The position numbers and the translations under genes were made by a program. The notes below the pieces were generated by a model that was not told the origin of the DNA, ran no database searches, and saw only the letters and a list, made by a program, of their open reading frames with translations. From Hymenobacter metallilatus (GTDB lineage: Bacteria; Bacteroidota; Bacteroidia; Cytophagales; Hymenobacteraceae), in assembly GCF_003944705.1 (NCBI RefSeq), contig NZ_RWIS01000005.1:1-64000 (forward strand): DNA of 64,000 bases, read 5' to 3'. Position 1 is the stretch's first letter; each line of letters opens with the position of its first letter. This document shows positions 18,208 to 29,417 of this stretch, piece after piece.

Positions 18208-20196
18208 ATGCGCCACCCACTTACGCTCACCACCGTGTTCCGTTCCGCGCTGCTGACGGCTGGCCTGCTGGCCGCCGTCAATGGCGCTACGGCCCAGGTG
18301 CGCCTGCCGCGCCTGGTAAGCAATGGGATGGTGCTCCAGCGCGACGCGCCGGTGCGCATCTGGGGCTGGGCCGCAAAAGGAGAGAGGGTGAATGTGGCCT
18401 TTCTGGGCAGAACCTACCAGGCTACTACCGGCCCTGATGGGCAATGGCGCGTGACGCTGCCGGCCATGAAAGCCGGCGGACCCTACGCCATGACCATCAA
18501 GGGCAGCAACCAGCTGGAGCTGACTGATATTCTGGTGGGGGACGTGTGGCTGCTCTCGGGCCAGTCGAACATGGAAACGCCCATGAGCCGGCTGCGCGAC
18601 AAGTACCCCGCCGTTATTGCCCAGGCGGCCAACTCCCGCATCCGGCAATTTGAGGTGCCTATGAGCTACGCCTTCCAGCAGCCCCGCGCCAATGTAACGG
18701 GCGGCAAATGGGTGGCAGCCGACCCGCAAACCGTGCTGCAGTTTTCGGGGGTGGGCTACTTCTTCGCCAAGGAAATCAACGCCAGGTACCAGGTGCCGGT
18801 GGGCCTGATTAAGGATGCCGTGGGCGGCTCTCCGGCCGAGGCCTGGCTAAGCGCTGCAGCCCTGCGCCAGTTCCCCACCTACGAGCAGCAAGGAGCCAGA
18901 TACCGGGACAGCCTGCTGGTAGCCAATACCAAGCAGCGCGAAAGCGCCGCCGTGGCCGACTGGTACAAGCAGCTCTACCAGGCCGACCAGGGCGAGGCCC
19001 GGGGCCAGCAGAAATGGTCGACCCCGGAGTACGACGCCAGCGCCTGGGCCACCATGAATGTGCCCGGCTACTGGGCCAGCCAGACGCCGCTCGGGCCCGT
19101 AAACGGCGTGGTGTGGTTTCGTAAGGAAGTGGACGTGCCGGCCGCCATGGTAGGCCAACCCGCCCGCCTGGAGCTGGGTACGCTGGTCGATGCCGATTCT
19201 ACCTACATCAACGGGCAGCTGGTGGGCACTACTGGCTACCAGTATCCGCCCCGCAAATACGAGGTGAAGCCGGGCGTGCTGAAAGCCGGCAAAAACGTGG
19301 TAACAGTGCGCCTCATTAACAATGGCGGGCGGGGCGGTTTCACGCTCGATAAGAGCTACCAGCTCACGGCCGGCGGCCAGACCCTGGATTTGCGCGGGCC
19401 CTGGCAGTACAAGTTGGGCGCTACCATGCCGCCCACGCCCGGCACCACCACGTTTCAGTACCAGCCCGGCGGCCTCTACAACGGCATGATTGCGCCCGTG
19501 CTGCCTTACGCCATCAAGGGCGTGCTCTGGTACCAGGGCGAAAGTAACACCGGCCGCCCCCAGGACTACCAGGCCCTGATGACCAGCCTGATTGCTGATT
19601 GGCGCGCTCATTTTCAGCAACCCAAACTGCCGTTCCTGTACGTGCAGCTGGCCAACTTTATGGCCGTGAAGCCGGAGCCCGGCGAGAGTGGCTGGGCAGC
19701 AGTGCGTGACGCCCAGCGCCGCACCCTGGCCGTGCCCCACACCGGCATGGCCGTTATTACCGACGCCGGCGAGTGGAACGACATTCACCCCCTGGATAAG
19801 CAGACGCCCGGCCACCGCCTGGCCCTGGCAGCCCAAAAAGTAGCCTACGGCGACGCCAAAGTGGTTTCCTCGGGGCCCCTGTATCAGGAAATGCAGGTAA
19901 CCGGCAACAAAGCCACCCTCAGCTTCACCAGTATCGGGGGGGGCTTGGTGGCCAAAGGCGGCCCGCTCAAGGGTTTCGCCGTGGCTGGGCCCGACAAGAA
20001 GTTTGTGTGGGCTGAGGCCCGGATTGAGGGCAGGAAAGTGGTGGTCTGGAGCGACAAGGTGCCTGTGCCGGCCGTGGTGCGCTACGCCTGGGCCGACAAC
20101 CCCGAAGGTGCCAACCTCTACAATCAGGAAGGCCTGCCCGCCTCACCCTTCTCCACCGAGCCCGACCCCGCCTCCGGTGCCACTGGCCGCCTGTAA
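18208..20196 (+). CDS. SGNH/sialate O-acetylesterase-type carbohydrate esterase
   Basis: LLSGQSNMETPMSRL, GVLWYQGESNTGRPQDY, ITDAGEWNDIHPLDKQTPGHRLALAA. Confidence 0.9.
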   Translation: MRHPLTLTTVFRSALLTAGLLAAVNGATAQVRLPRLVSNGMVLQRDAPVRIWGWAAKGERVNVAFLGRTYQATTGPDGQWRVTLPAMKAGGPYAMTIKGSNQLELTDILVGDVWLLSGQSNMETPMSRLRDKYPAVIAQAANSRIRQFEVPMSYAFQQPRANVTGGKWVAADPQTVLQFSGVGYFFAKEINARYQVPVGLIKDAVGGSPAEAWLSAAALRQFPTYEQQGARYRDSLLVANTKQRESAAVADWYKQLYQADQGEARGQQKWSTPEYDASAWATMNVPGYWASQTPLGPVNGVVWFRKEVDVPAAMVGQPARLELGTLVDADSTYINGQLVGTTGYQYPPRKYEVKPGVLKAGKNVVTVRLINNGGRGGFTLDKSYQLTAGGQTLDLRGPWQYKLGATMPPTPGTTTFQYQPGGLYNGMIAPVLPYAIKGVLWYQGESNTGRPQDYQALMTSLIADWRAHFQQPKLPFLYVQLANFMAVKPEPGESGWAAVRDAQRRTLAVPHTGMAVITDAGEWNDIHPLDKQTPGHRLALAAQKVAYGDAKVVSSGPLYQEMQVTGNKATLSFTSIGGGLVAKGGPLKGFAVAGPDKKFVWAEARIEGRKVVVWSDKVPVPAVVRYAWADNPEGANLYNQEGLPASPFSTEPDPASGATGRL

Positions 20197-20234
20197 CGCC
20201 TTTATTTTCCTTCTATTCAACTAGCTGGTTTCTC

Positions 20235-22454
20235 ATGCTGTTTGCCGCCCCACAGTTGCGCAAAATAGGTCTGGTGAGTGTGGCCCTGCTGCTGGGGCTG
20301 CGGCTGGGGGCGTTTGCCCAGCCCGCGGCAGCACCTATGCCCGTCCGCTACCTCGACCCCAGCCAGCCGCTGAACGTGCGCGTGCAGGACCTGATTTCCC
20401 GGCTCACGCTGGAAGAAAAGGCCGACCAGATGATGTACAATAGCAAGGCTATTGAGCGGCTGAATATCCCGGCCTACAACTGGTGGAACGAGGCCCTGCA
20501 CGGCGTGGGCCGGGCGGGGGCGGCCACCGTGTTTCCGCAGGCCATTGGGCTGGGCGCCACGTTTGATGAAGACCTGGCCCTGCGCGTATCCACGGCCATT
20601 TCCGATGAGGCGCGGGCCATGTACAACGCGGCCGTGGCCAAGGGCTACCGCCAGCAGTACAGCGGCCTCACGTTCTGGACGCCCAACATCAACATCTTCC
20701 GCGACCCGCGCTGGGGCCGGGGACAGGAAACCTACGGCGAAGACCCCACCCTCACCGGCCGCCTAGGCGTGGCCTTTGTGCAGGGCCTGCAGGGCAATGA
20801 CCCGCGCTACCTCAAAACGGCTGCCTGCGCCAAGCACTTTGCCGTGCACAGCGGCCCCGAGAAGCTGCGCCACGAGTTCAACGCCGTAGCCTCGCCCCAG
20901 GACTTACAGGAAACCTACCTGCCCGCCTTCAAGCGGCTCGTTGATGCCAAAGTAGAAGCCGTGATGTGCGCCTACAACGCCACCAACGGTGAGCCGTGCT
21001 GCGGCAACCAGTACCTGCTGCAGGACGTGCTACGCCGGCAGTGGGGCTTCCGGGGCCACGTAGTGTCCGACTGCTGGGCGCTGGTGGATTTCTACCAGGG
21101 GCACAAAGTGGTGAAAACGCCCGCCGAAGCCGCCGCGCTGGCCCTGGAGCGGGGCGTGAACCTGAACTGCGGCAGCGTGTACCCCTTCCTGCCCGAAGCC
21201 GTGCAGAAAGGCCTCACCACCGAAGCCCGGATTGACAGTTCCCTGGCCGTGCTGCTGCGCACCAAGTTCCGGCTGGGCCTGTTCGACCCGCAGGGCAGCA
21301 CCCCGTTCGATAAGCTTACGCCCGCCGTCATCAACAGCCCCGCACACCGCGCCCTGGCCCGCGAGGCGGCCCAGAAGTCGATTGTGCTGCTCAAGAACAA
21401 CGGGGTGCTGCCGCTGCGTAACGACCTGGCCAAGTACTTCGTGACCGGTCCTAACGCCGCCACCCTCGATGCGCTGCTGGGCAACTACTACGGCGTAAAT
21501 CCGGAGATGAAAACCGTGCTGGAAGGCCTGGTGGGCGGCGTAAGCCCCGCCAGCCAGGTGCAGTACCGTCCCGGTGCCCTGCTCGACCGGCCCAACCAGA
21601 ACGGCATCGACTGGGTGAGCGGTACGGCGCGCGGGGTAGACGCTACGTTCGTGGTGCTGGGCATTAACGGGCTGCTGGAAGGGGAGGAAGGCGAGTCCAT
21701 TTCCTCGCCCACCTTCGGCGACCGGCTCGACTACAACCTGCCCCAAAATCAGCTGGATTTTCTGCGCAAGCTGCGCGACAAGAACTCCAGGCCCATTGTG
21801 GCCATCATTACCGGCGGCTCGCCCATGAACCTGAGCGAGGTGCACGAGCTCTGCGACGCTGTGCTGCTGGTTTGGTATCCCGGCGAGGAAGGCGGCAACG
21901 CCATTGCCGATGTAGTATTCGGCAAGGTGTCGCCCTCGGGCAAGCTGCCCATCACCTTCCCCAAAAGCCTCGACCAATTGCCGGCCTACGAAAACTACAG
22001 CATGGCCGGCCGCACCTACCGCTACATGACGCAGGAGCCGATGTACCCCTTCGGCTACGGCCTGAGCTACGCCAAATTCGAGTACAGCAACCTGAAGCTG
22101 CCTAAGAAGGCGGCCCGCAACCAGTCCGTGGAAGTGGAGGCTACCGTGCGCAACACTGGCAAGATGGCCGGCGAGGAAGTGGTGCAGCTCTATCTCACCC
22201 ACGCCCCGCGCCCGGGCCGGCAGGTGCCGCTCTACGCCCTCAAACACTTCCGCCGCGTGCTGCTGCAGCCGGGGGGCAGCACCACCGTGCGCTTCACGCT
22301 CACGCCCGCTGAGCTAGCCCTGATTGACGAGCAGGGCAAGGCAGTGGCCGCCACCGGGGCCGTTACTGTGTGGGTGGGTGGCGCGCTGCCAAGTGCGCGG
22401 AGTACGGCCCTGGGCGCCAGTCCGGCCGCGCAGGGCCAGGTAGTAATGCGCTAA
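20235..22454 (+). CDS. GH3 family glycoside hydrolase (probable beta-xylosidase)
   Basis: RDPRWGRGQETYGEDPTLTGRLGVAFVQGLQG, VVSDCWALVDFY, KSIVLLKNNGVLPL, YPFGYGLSYAKFEYS. Confidence 0.93.
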   Translation: MLFAAPQLRKIGLVSVALLLGLRLGAFAQPAAAPMPVRYLDPSQPLNVRVQDLISRLTLEEKADQMMYNSKAIERLNIPAYNWWNEALHGVGRAGAATVFPQAIGLGATFDEDLALRVSTAISDEARAMYNAAVAKGYRQQYSGLTFWTPNINIFRDPRWGRGQETYGEDPTLTGRLGVAFVQGLQGNDPRYLKTAACAKHFAVHSGPEKLRHEFNAVASPQDLQETYLPAFKRLVDAKVEAVMCAYNATNGEPCCGNQYLLQDVLRRQWGFRGHVVSDCWALVDFYQGHKVVKTPAEAAALALERGVNLNCGSVYPFLPEAVQKGLTTEARIDSSLAVLLRTKFRLGLFDPQGSTPFDKLTPAVINSPAHRALAREAAQKSIVLLKNNGVLPLRNDLAKYFVTGPNAATLDALLGNYYGVNPEMKTVLEGLVGGVSPASQVQYRPGALLDRPNQNGIDWVSGTARGVDATFVVLGINGLLEGEEGESISSPTFGDRLDYNLPQNQLDFLRKLRDKNSRPIVAIITGGSPMNLSEVHELCDAVLLVWYPGEEGGNAIADVVFGKVSPSGKLPITFPKSLDQLPAYENYSMAGRTYRYMTQEPMYPFGYGLSYAKFEYSNLKLPKKAARNQSVEVEATVRNTGKMAGEEVVQLYLTHAPRPGRQVPLYALKHFRRVLLQPGGSTTVRFTLTPAELALIDEQGKAVAATGAVTVWVGGALPSARSTALGASPAAQGQVVMR

Positions 22455-22569
22455 CTGCTACTTCCTTCCCGACCTCTCGTTACGTTCCAGTTTCCCACGC
22501 CCGCCCTCAATCTGACCTTTCTTCTGATCTGTCCACGGCTGCTACTCGGCGGCACACTCCCACCAAACC

Positions 22570-24453
22570 ATGAATCGTACCGCTACCTTGTTTTCCGGCC
22601 TGCTTGGGCTGCTCGTGCTAAGTGCCGCGCCGGCGGCATTGGGCCAGAATACGCCCGTGTCGCAGCAAGCTGAATCGGGCGCGTTGGGCGCCGACTGGCA
22701 AAACCTGAACGCCAGCGGCGTACAGTACGTCACGATTACCCCAACGGCAACCATCAACGCCCAAAACCCGGGTACGGCCGCGCGAGTTGTTTCCTACTCC
22801 GTAACATTCCCCGGCCCTGGTACTTACGATTTGTATGTGCGGATGCGGGTAAACGCGGGCGGAGCCAATGACGACAGTTTTTACTACGCCAACGGCTTTG
22901 GCACCAAGTCGCCCTCCGCTGACACCGACTGGATTACCTGCAACAACCTGTTCAACGTGGGGTACACCGGCGGCAGCCTGCCCGTTGATAATCAGGGCTC
23001 GGCAGGCACCGGCGTATGGAAGTGGGTGAACATGTCGAAGTACAGCTACAGCGAAACGCCGGTTTCCTTTACCGTGCCGGCCGGAGCCCTGACGCAGACG
23101 TTTCAGCTAGGGGCCCGTGAGGACGGGTTTGATATCGATAAGCTGGTATTTGGGCAAACGGGCCTGTATTTCACCCCGGCTCAGCTGGACGCCGGCCAGC
23201 AGGGCACTACTACGCCGCCTACCACGTTTACCCCCGCTGGCCCTCCCATGGCCCAGGGCAAGTCGAAATACCTGGGTGGTATATACAGCACGGCCCAAAA
23301 GCCCTTCTTCAACCGTTACTTCAACCAGGTAACCCCCGAAAACGCCGGTAAGTGGGGCGCTGTGGAAGCTACTCGTAACCAAATGAACTGGGCGGAGCTG
23401 GACTCGGCCTATAACCTGGCCCGACGCAACGGCTTTCCGTTCAAGCTGCACACCCTCATCTGGGGCCAGCAGCAACCCATCTGGATTGAAACCCTCCCGG
23501 CGGCCGAACAGCTGCTGGAAATTCGGGAATGGTTTCAGGCCGTGGCCCAGCGCTACCCCAACATCGACCAGATTGAGGTGGTAAACGAGCCCACCAACGA
23601 CCTGCCGCTGAACGGTTCCACGGGCAACAACGGCCCCAACACGCCCGGCAGTGGGGCTGGTAACTATTACAATGCGCTGGGTGGGGCTGGTACTACCGGT
23701 TGGGACTGGGTGATAACTTCTTTCCAGCTGGCCCGCCAATATTTCCCCAACTCCCAGCTCCTCATCAACGACTACGGGGTGATAAGCTACACAACCAATA
23801 CCCAGCGCTACCTGGATATTGTGAACCTGCTGGTGGCCCGCAACCTGGTAGATGGGGTTGGTATCCAGGGCCACGCCTTCGAAACGCGCAACATTCCTGT
23901 TGCCACGCTTACCACCAACCTGAGCGCTTTAGCTGCGGCCGGCAAGCCGCTGTATATCACGGAGCTGGATATTGATGGCGTTAACAGCAGCAACCAGCTC
24001 GATGATGCCGTGCAGCTGGCCGAATACCAGCGCGTGTTTCCGGCGTTGTGGGAGCATCCGGGGGTGAAGGGCATTACGCTTTGGGGCTACCGGCCCGGCC
24101 ACTGGCGCACGGCCCAGGGCGCCTACCTGGCCAACGACGACAACACGGAGCGTACGGCTTTGGTATGGCTGAAAAACTACGTGCGCACCACCATTCTCAA
24201 AAACCGCAGCAGCCAGCAAACCCTCGTTCAGCTGTACCCAAATCCGACCCAGGATGGCCGCATCACCCTCACCGGCACCCAGCGTATTGTACACGTGCGT
24301 ATTGTAGATATGCAGGGCCGCAGCGTATACACGCAGGCCCTGCACCAGCAGTCCACTTTTGCCCTGCCCGTACAGCTGGGGGCAGGCCTTTACGCCGTAC
24401 AGCTTACTGAGCAGGATGGAGGCCTGATAACCAGTAAGCTGCTGGTGCAGTAG
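22570..24453 (+). CDS. GH10 endo-1,4-beta-xylanase with N-terminal beta-sandwich module and T9SS C-terminal sorting domain
   Basis: IEVVNEPTNDLP and LYITELDID catalytic motifs; C-terminus LVQLYPNPTQDGRITLTG...VRIVDMQGRSVY...GLYAVQLTEQDGGLITSKLLVQ. Confidence 0.93.
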   Translation: MNRTATLFSGLLGLLVLSAAPAALGQNTPVSQQAESGALGADWQNLNASGVQYVTITPTATINAQNPGTAARVVSYSVTFPGPGTYDLYVRMRVNAGGANDDSFYYANGFGTKSPSADTDWITCNNLFNVGYTGGSLPVDNQGSAGTGVWKWVNMSKYSYSETPVSFTVPAGALTQTFQLGAREDGFDIDKLVFGQTGLYFTPAQLDAGQQGTTTPPTTFTPAGPPMAQGKSKYLGGIYSTAQKPFFNRYFNQVTPENAGKWGAVEATRNQMNWAELDSAYNLARRNGFPFKLHTLIWGQQQPIWIETLPAAEQLLEIREWFQAVAQRYPNIDQIEVVNEPTNDLPLNGSTGNNGPNTPGSGAGNYYNALGGAGTTGWDWVITSFQLARQYFPNSQLLINDYGVISYTTNTQRYLDIVNLLVARNLVDGVGIQGHAFETRNIPVATLTTNLSALAAAGKPLYITELDIDGVNSSNQLDDAVQLAEYQRVFPALWEHPGVKGITLWGYRPGHWRTAQGAYLANDDNTERTALVWLKNYVRTTILKNRSSQQTLVQLYPNPTQDGRITLTGTQRIVHVRIVDMQGRSVYTQALHQQSTFALPVQLGAGLYAVQLTEQDGGLITSKLLVQ

Positions 24454-24575
24454 TCAGGTACGGCGGCACACTTTCCCGGCTGCGTCGCCCATTGCCGCCT
24501 GAATACGGTACCGCTCCGGCTGGTGCCGGGCCCGCCGGCTCTGCCCCCGATTCGCAACCGCTACTTTCTTTAAAC

Positions 24576-26114
24576 ATGCACTACCTTCTCGGCTACGATA
24601 TCGGTAGCTCTTCCATCAAAGCCTCTCTGCTCGACGCGGCCACCGGCCGCTGCGTGGCAGCTGCTACCACGCCCACCACCGAAATGGGCATGGATGTGCC
24701 CCAGCCAGGCTGGGCCGAGCAGCGGCCCGAGCGGTGGTGGCAGGAAATTATCAACGCCACCCGCCAGCTGCAGGCTACCTACGGTTTCGAGGGGGCGCAA
24801 GTGGCCGCCATTGGCATCACCTACCAGATGCACGGTTTGGTGCTGATAGATGCCCAGGGCCAGGTGCTGCGCCCGGCCATCATCTGGTGCGACAGTAGGG
24901 CGGTGGAGCTGGGCAACCAGGCCTTTGCCGAGCTGGGCGAAGCGCATTGCCTGGAGTATTTTCTGAACTCACCCGGCAACTTCACGGCCTCCAAGCTTAA
25001 GTGGGTACAGGAAAACGAGCCGGCGGTGTACGCCCAGATCCACAAAATTCAACTGCCCGGCGACTACATTGCCTTCAAGCTGACTGGTGAGCTGCAAACT
25101 ACCGTGTCGGGGCTGTCGGAGGGCGTGTTCTGGGACTTCAAGAACCAGGCCCTGGCTCAGGAGCTGCTCGACTACTACGGCATCAGCCCGGAGCTGCTGC
25201 CCGAGGTGGTGGATACGTTTTCGGTGCAGGGCCGCCTGAGCGAAGACGCCGCCCGGACACTAGGCCTGGCGGCCGGTACGCCCATCAGCTACCGGGCCGG
25301 CGACCAGCCCAACAATGCCTTTTCCCTGAACGTGCTGCAGCCCGGCGAAATAGCCGCCACGGCCGGCACCTCAGGCGTTATCTACGGCATTACGGAAGCC
25401 CCGGCCTCCGATGCCCAGTCACGGGTGAATGCCTTTGTGCACGTGAACAGCACCCCCGGGCAGCCCCGCAACGGCGTGCTTATGTGCATGAACGGCACCG
25501 GCATCCTGAACAGCTGGCTGCGCCGGATGGTGGGCGAGCTGCCCTACGACGAAATGAACCGGCTGGCCGCCGAAGCCCCGGTAGGAGCGGAGGGGCTGGT
25601 ATTCCTGCCCTTCGGCAACGGGGCCGAGCGGATTCTGGCCAACCAGCCCGCCGAGGCCGCCCTGCTGGGCCTGAACCTGAACGTGCACTCCCGCGCCCAC
25701 CTGCTGCGCGCCGCCCAGGAGGGCATTGTGTTTGCCCTCATGTACGGCCTGGGCATCATGCGCGACATGGGCGTGGCGGTGCATACCGTGCGCGCCGGCA
25801 ACGCCAACATGTTCCTGAGCCCGGTGTTCCGCGAAGCCTTCGTGAATACCGGCAACCTCACCCTGGAACTCTACAACACCGACGCGGCCCAGGGCGCGGC
25901 CCGCGGGGCGGGCGTGGGCGCGGGCATTTACGCCTCGGCCGCTGAGGCCTTCGGCGGGCTTGAATGCCTGCTCACCGAAACGCCCGACCCGGCTTTGCAG
26001 CCGCAGTACGCAGCGGCCTACGCCCGCTGGCAGCAGGCCCTTCGGCATCAACTCAACGCATCTACTTCTTCATTTTCAAGCTTCCCGACTCATGTCACGC
26101 AACACGCTTTCTAA
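24576..26114 (+). CDS. xylB: Xylulokinase
   Basis: [67 protein letters not shown]. Confidence 0.93.
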   Translation: MHYLLGYDIGSSSIKASLLDAATGRCVAAATTPTTEMGMDVPQPGWAEQRPERWWQEIINATRQLQATYGFEGAQVAAIGITYQMHGLVLIDAQGQVLRPAIIWCDSRAVELGNQAFAELGEAHCLEYFLNSPGNFTASKLKWVQENEPAVYAQIHKIQLPGDYIAFKLTGELQTTVSGLSEGVFWDFKNQALAQELLDYYGISPELLPEVVDTFSVQGRLSEDAARTLGLAAGTPISYRAGDQPNNAFSLNVLQPGEIAATAGTSGVIYGITEAPASDAQSRVNAFVHVNSTPGQPRNGVLMCMNGTGILNSWLRRMVGELPYDEMNRLAAEAPVGAEGLVFLPFGNGAERILANQPAEAALLGLNLNVHSRAHLLRAAQEGIVFALMYGLGIMRDMGVAVHTVRAGNANMFLSPVFREAFVNTGNLTLELYNTDAAQGAARGAGVGAGIYASAAEAFGGLECLLTETPDPALQPQYAAAYARWQQALRHQLNASTSSFSSFPTHVTQHAF

Positions 26115-27423
26115 AACCGAATTCTTCACCGGTATCAGCCCCATTCAGTTTGAAGGGCGCGAGTCGGACAACCCCTTGGCCTTTAAGTGGTACGATAAGA
26201 ACCGCGTGGTAGCCGGCAAAACCATGGAGGAACACCTGCGCTTCGCCGTGTCGTACTGGCACACCTTCACCGGCACCGGCGGCGACCCGTTTGGCCCCGG
26301 CACCAAGCAGTTTGCCTGGGATGCGCAGGGCGACATTCTGGGCCGCGCCCAGGACAAGATGGACGCCGCCTTTGAGTTCTTCACCAAGCTGGGCACGCCC
26401 TACTACTGCTTCCACGATATTGACCTGGTGGACGAGGGCAATTCCCTGCGCGAGTATGAGCATAACCTGCGTGCCATTGTGGAGTACGCTCAGCAGCACC
26501 AGCGGGAAAGCGGCGTAAAGCTGCTCTGGGGCACGGCCAACGTGTTTTCGAACCCGCGCTACATGAACGGCGCCAGCACCAACCCCGATTTTCAGGTGGT
26601 GGCCCACGCCGGTACCCAGGTGCTGAACGCCATGGACGCTACCATTGCCCTCGGCGGCGAGAACTACGTGTTCTGGGGTGGCCGCGAGGGTTATATGACC
26701 CTGCTTAACACCAACATGAAGCGGGAACTGGAGCACATGGGCCGCTTCCTGACCATGGCCCGCGACTACGCCCGCAAGCAGGGCTTCACGGGTAAGTTCT
26801 TCATCGAACCCAAACCCGCCGAACCCACCAAGCACCAGTATGATTTCGACGCCGCTACCGTCATCGGCTTCCTAAAGGAATACGGCCTGCAGGACGACTT
26901 CATGCTGAACCTGGAGGTAAACCACGCCACCCTGGCCGGCCACACCTTCCAGCATGAGCTGCAGGTAGCCGCCGACGCCAATATGCTGGGCTCCATGGAT
27001 GCCAACCGCGGCGACTACCAGAACGGCTGGGACACCGACCAGTTTCCTAACAACCTCAACGAGCTGACCGAGAGTATGCTCATCATTCTGGAGCATGGTG
27101 GCATTAAGCCCGGCGGCATCAACTTCGACGCCAAAACCCGCCGCAACTCCACCGACCTGGAGGACATCTTCATTGCCCACATTGCCGGCATGGACACCTT
27201 CGCCCGCGCCCTGGTAACGGCCGACAACATTCTGCAGAAATCCAGCTACCGCAAGTTCCGCACGGAGCGCTACGCTTCCTTCGACAGTGGGGCCGGGGCT
27301 GCCTTCGAGAAGGGCCAGCTCACCCTGGAAGACCTGCGCCGCCTGGCCCACGAAGCCGGTGAGCCAACTATGCGCAGCGGCAAGCAAGAGTGGCTGGAAG
27401 CCATCATCAACCAGTACATCTAG
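26092..27423 (+). CDS. xylA: Xylose isomerase
   Basis: [66 protein letters not shown]. Start overlaps the xylB end by 23 nt. Confidence 0.97.
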   Translation: MSRNTLSKTEFFTGISPIQFEGRESDNPLAFKWYDKNRVVAGKTMEEHLRFAVSYWHTFTGTGGDPFGPGTKQFAWDAQGDILGRAQDKMDAAFEFFTKLGTPYYCFHDIDLVDEGNSLREYEHNLRAIVEYAQQHQRESGVKLLWGTANVFSNPRYMNGASTNPDFQVVAHAGTQVLNAMDATIALGGENYVFWGGREGYMTLLNTNMKRELEHMGRFLTMARDYARKQGFTGKFFIEPKPAEPTKHQYDFDAATVIGFLKEYGLQDDFMLNLEVNHATLAGHTFQHELQVAADANMLGSMDANRGDYQNGWDTDQFPNNLNELTESMLIILEHGGIKPGGINFDAKTRRNSTDLEDIFIAHIAGMDTFARALVTADNILQKSSYRKFRTERYASFDSGAGAAFEKGQLTLEDLRRLAHEAGEPTMRSGKQEWLEAIINQYI

Positions 27424-27427
27424 CTTA

Positions 27428-27507
27428 TAGGAGTTATGAATGATGAGTTATAAATTATGAGCTGGGTCGGTTGGAGGCCGAGCGAAACTCATCATTCATA
27501 ACTCCTA
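27428..27507. repeat. Long intergenic palindrome P2, GAGTTATGAATGATGAGTT family
   Basis: 22-bp perfect inverted repeat TAGGAGTTATGAATGATGAGTT (27428-27449 / 27486-27507), 4 nt after the xylA stop. Confidence 0.9.
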
Positions 27508-27688
27508 ATTCATCATTCACCCAAACAAACCCGGCTGGTTTTTCACGGGAGGGCGTGGGAACCCGAGGGGAGAACCGGCCGGGAATGTTTTGCGGGGAGG
27601 TTGCCGGAATACGCGCATTGCGGTACCTTGAGGGCAGCTTTTTCCCTGTTTCTTACCTGCGGCCTTCTGGCCCGTCTGTTTATCGTTC

Positions 27689-29377
27689 ATGCAACACCAA
27701 CTCGCGACTCTCGACTACGTCGTCTTTTTCATCTACTTCCTGATTGTCTCGGGGTACGGTATTTGGATTTATCGGCGCAAAACCGGCCACGACGGCACCA
27801 TGGAGGGAGATTCCAAGGATTACTTCCTGGCCGAAGGGTCGTTGACGTGGTGGGCAATCGGCTCCTCCCTGATTGCCTCCAACATCTCGGCGGAGCAGTT
27901 CGTGGGCATGTCGGGCTCGGGCTTCAAGATGGGCTTGGCCATTGCCACTTATGAGTGGATGGCAGCCCTCACGCTCATTATTGTAGCCGTGTTCTTCATT
28001 CCGGTATACCTGAAGAATAAAATCTTCACGATGCCGCAGTTTCTGCATCAGCGCTACAATGGCACTGTGGCCATGATTATGGCCATTTTCTGGCTGGCCC
28101 TCTACGTGGTGGTGAATCTGACGTCTATTCTCTACCTCGGGGCCATTGCCATCAGCAGCATTGCCGGCCTCAACCTGGAGTTCTGCCTGTATGCCCTGGC
28201 CTTTTTTGCGGTGATTATTACCCTGGGTGGCATGAAGGTAATAGGCTTCACTGATGTGATTCAGGTGTTTTTCCTGATTCTGGGCGGCTTGGCCACTACC
28301 TACCTGGCCCTGAATCTGGTAGCCGACCACTACGGCCAATCGGGCGTGCTGGCGGGCTTCAACCTGATGACTGAGCAGGCGGGTGACCATTTCCAGATGA
28401 TTTTCAAGCGCGACAATGAGAACTACATGGACCTGCCCGGCCTCACGGTGCTGCTGGGCGGCATGTGGATTGTGAACCTGAACTACTGGGGCTGCAACCA
28501 GTACATTACCCAGCGCGCCCTGGGGGCCGATTTGCCCACCGCCCGCGGTGGTCTGCTGTTTGCTGCCTTCCTCAAGCTGCTCATGCCCATTATTGTGGTG
28601 CTGCCTGGTATTGCGGCCTTTGTGCTCTTTAAAGCAGATGTGTTTGGGGCAGCGGAGTTTGGCCAGGGGGCCGATTTGAACCCTGACCGCGCCTATCCGG
28701 TGCTGCTTAACATTCTGCCGGTGGGCCTGAAAGGCTTGTCGTTTGCGGCCCTCACGGCGGCCGTAGTGGCCTCGCTGGCCGGAAAGGCCAACTCCATTGC
28801 TACCATCTTTACCCTGGATATCTACCAGAAAGTTCTCAACCCGGAGGCATCGGAGAAGAGGCTGGTGAACGTGGGCAAAATTGCCGTCGTAACCGCCATG
28901 ATCCTGGGTGTGCTGATTGCGCCCCACCTGGGTATCGACAAAAAAGGCGGTTTCCAGTATATCCAGGAGTATACGGGGTTTGTGTCGCCGGGCATCTTTG
29001 CCATGTTCATCCTGGGCTTCTTCTGGAAGAAAACGACTTCCACGGCGGCCCTGTTTGCCACCATCGGCGGCTTTTTGCTGTCGGTGCTGTTTAAGTTCCT
29101 GCCCACCTTCGCCGACCTGTCTTTCCTGGCGCCTTTCGGGTTTGCCGTGCCCAATGCAGCCGGCGTGTACGAAATTCCCTTCCTCGACCGGATGGGTTTC
29201 GTGTTCATCATCTGCGTAGTCATGATGGTGCTGATTAGTTTGTTTGAAACCAGCCGGGGTGTGAAAACCAACGGCCTGGAAGTAGACCGGAGCATGTTCA
29301 AAACTACCCGCGGCTTTGCCATCGGGGCCATGACCATCATGGTTCTGCTCACTGTGCTCTACACCGTATACTGGTAG
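27689..29377 (+). CDS. Sodium/solute symporter (SSS family), probable sugar transporter
   Basis: Polytopic; DYFLAEGSLTWWAIGSSLIASNISAEQFVGMSGSGFKMGLAIATYEWMAA. Confidence 0.92.
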   Translation: MQHQLATLDYVVFFIYFLIVSGYGIWIYRRKTGHDGTMEGDSKDYFLAEGSLTWWAIGSSLIASNISAEQFVGMSGSGFKMGLAIATYEWMAALTLIIVAVFFIPVYLKNKIFTMPQFLHQRYNGTVAMIMAIFWLALYVVVNLTSILYLGAIAISSIAGLNLEFCLYALAFFAVIITLGGMKVIGFTDVIQVFFLILGGLATTYLALNLVADHYGQSGVLAGFNLMTEQAGDHFQMIFKRDNENYMDLPGLTVLLGGMWIVNLNYWGCNQYITQRALGADLPTARGGLLFAAFLKLLMPIIVVLPGIAAFVLFKADVFGAAEFGQGADLNPDRAYPVLLNILPVGLKGLSFAALTAAVVASLAGKANSIATIFTLDIYQKVLNPEASEKRLVNVGKIAVVTAMILGVLIAPHLGIDKKGGFQYIQEYTGFVSPGIFAMFILGFFWKKTTSTAALFATIGGFLLSVLFKFLPTFADLSFLAPFGFAVPNAAGVYEIPFLDRMGFVFIICVVMMVLISLFETSRGVKTNGLEVDRSMFKTTRGFAIGAMTIMVLLTVLYTVYW

Positions 29378-29417
29378 TCGTGCACGGGCCGGGCCCGCGG
29401 GGTTAACCCCTTCCAAC

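Noticed and set aside
16417-18729. 770-aa minus-strand ORF antisense to susD and the esterase
   Set aside because: Spans two genes on the other strand and an intergenic hairpin; composition typical of antisense shadow.
26092-26114. 23-nt xylB/xylA overlap as a frameshift or translational coupling device
   Set aside because: Ordinary overlap; the xylB C-terminal tail may simply be a drifted stop.
27680-29416. 578-aa minus-strand ORF antisense to the symporter
   Set aside because: His/Gln-rich shadow; no recognisable domain.
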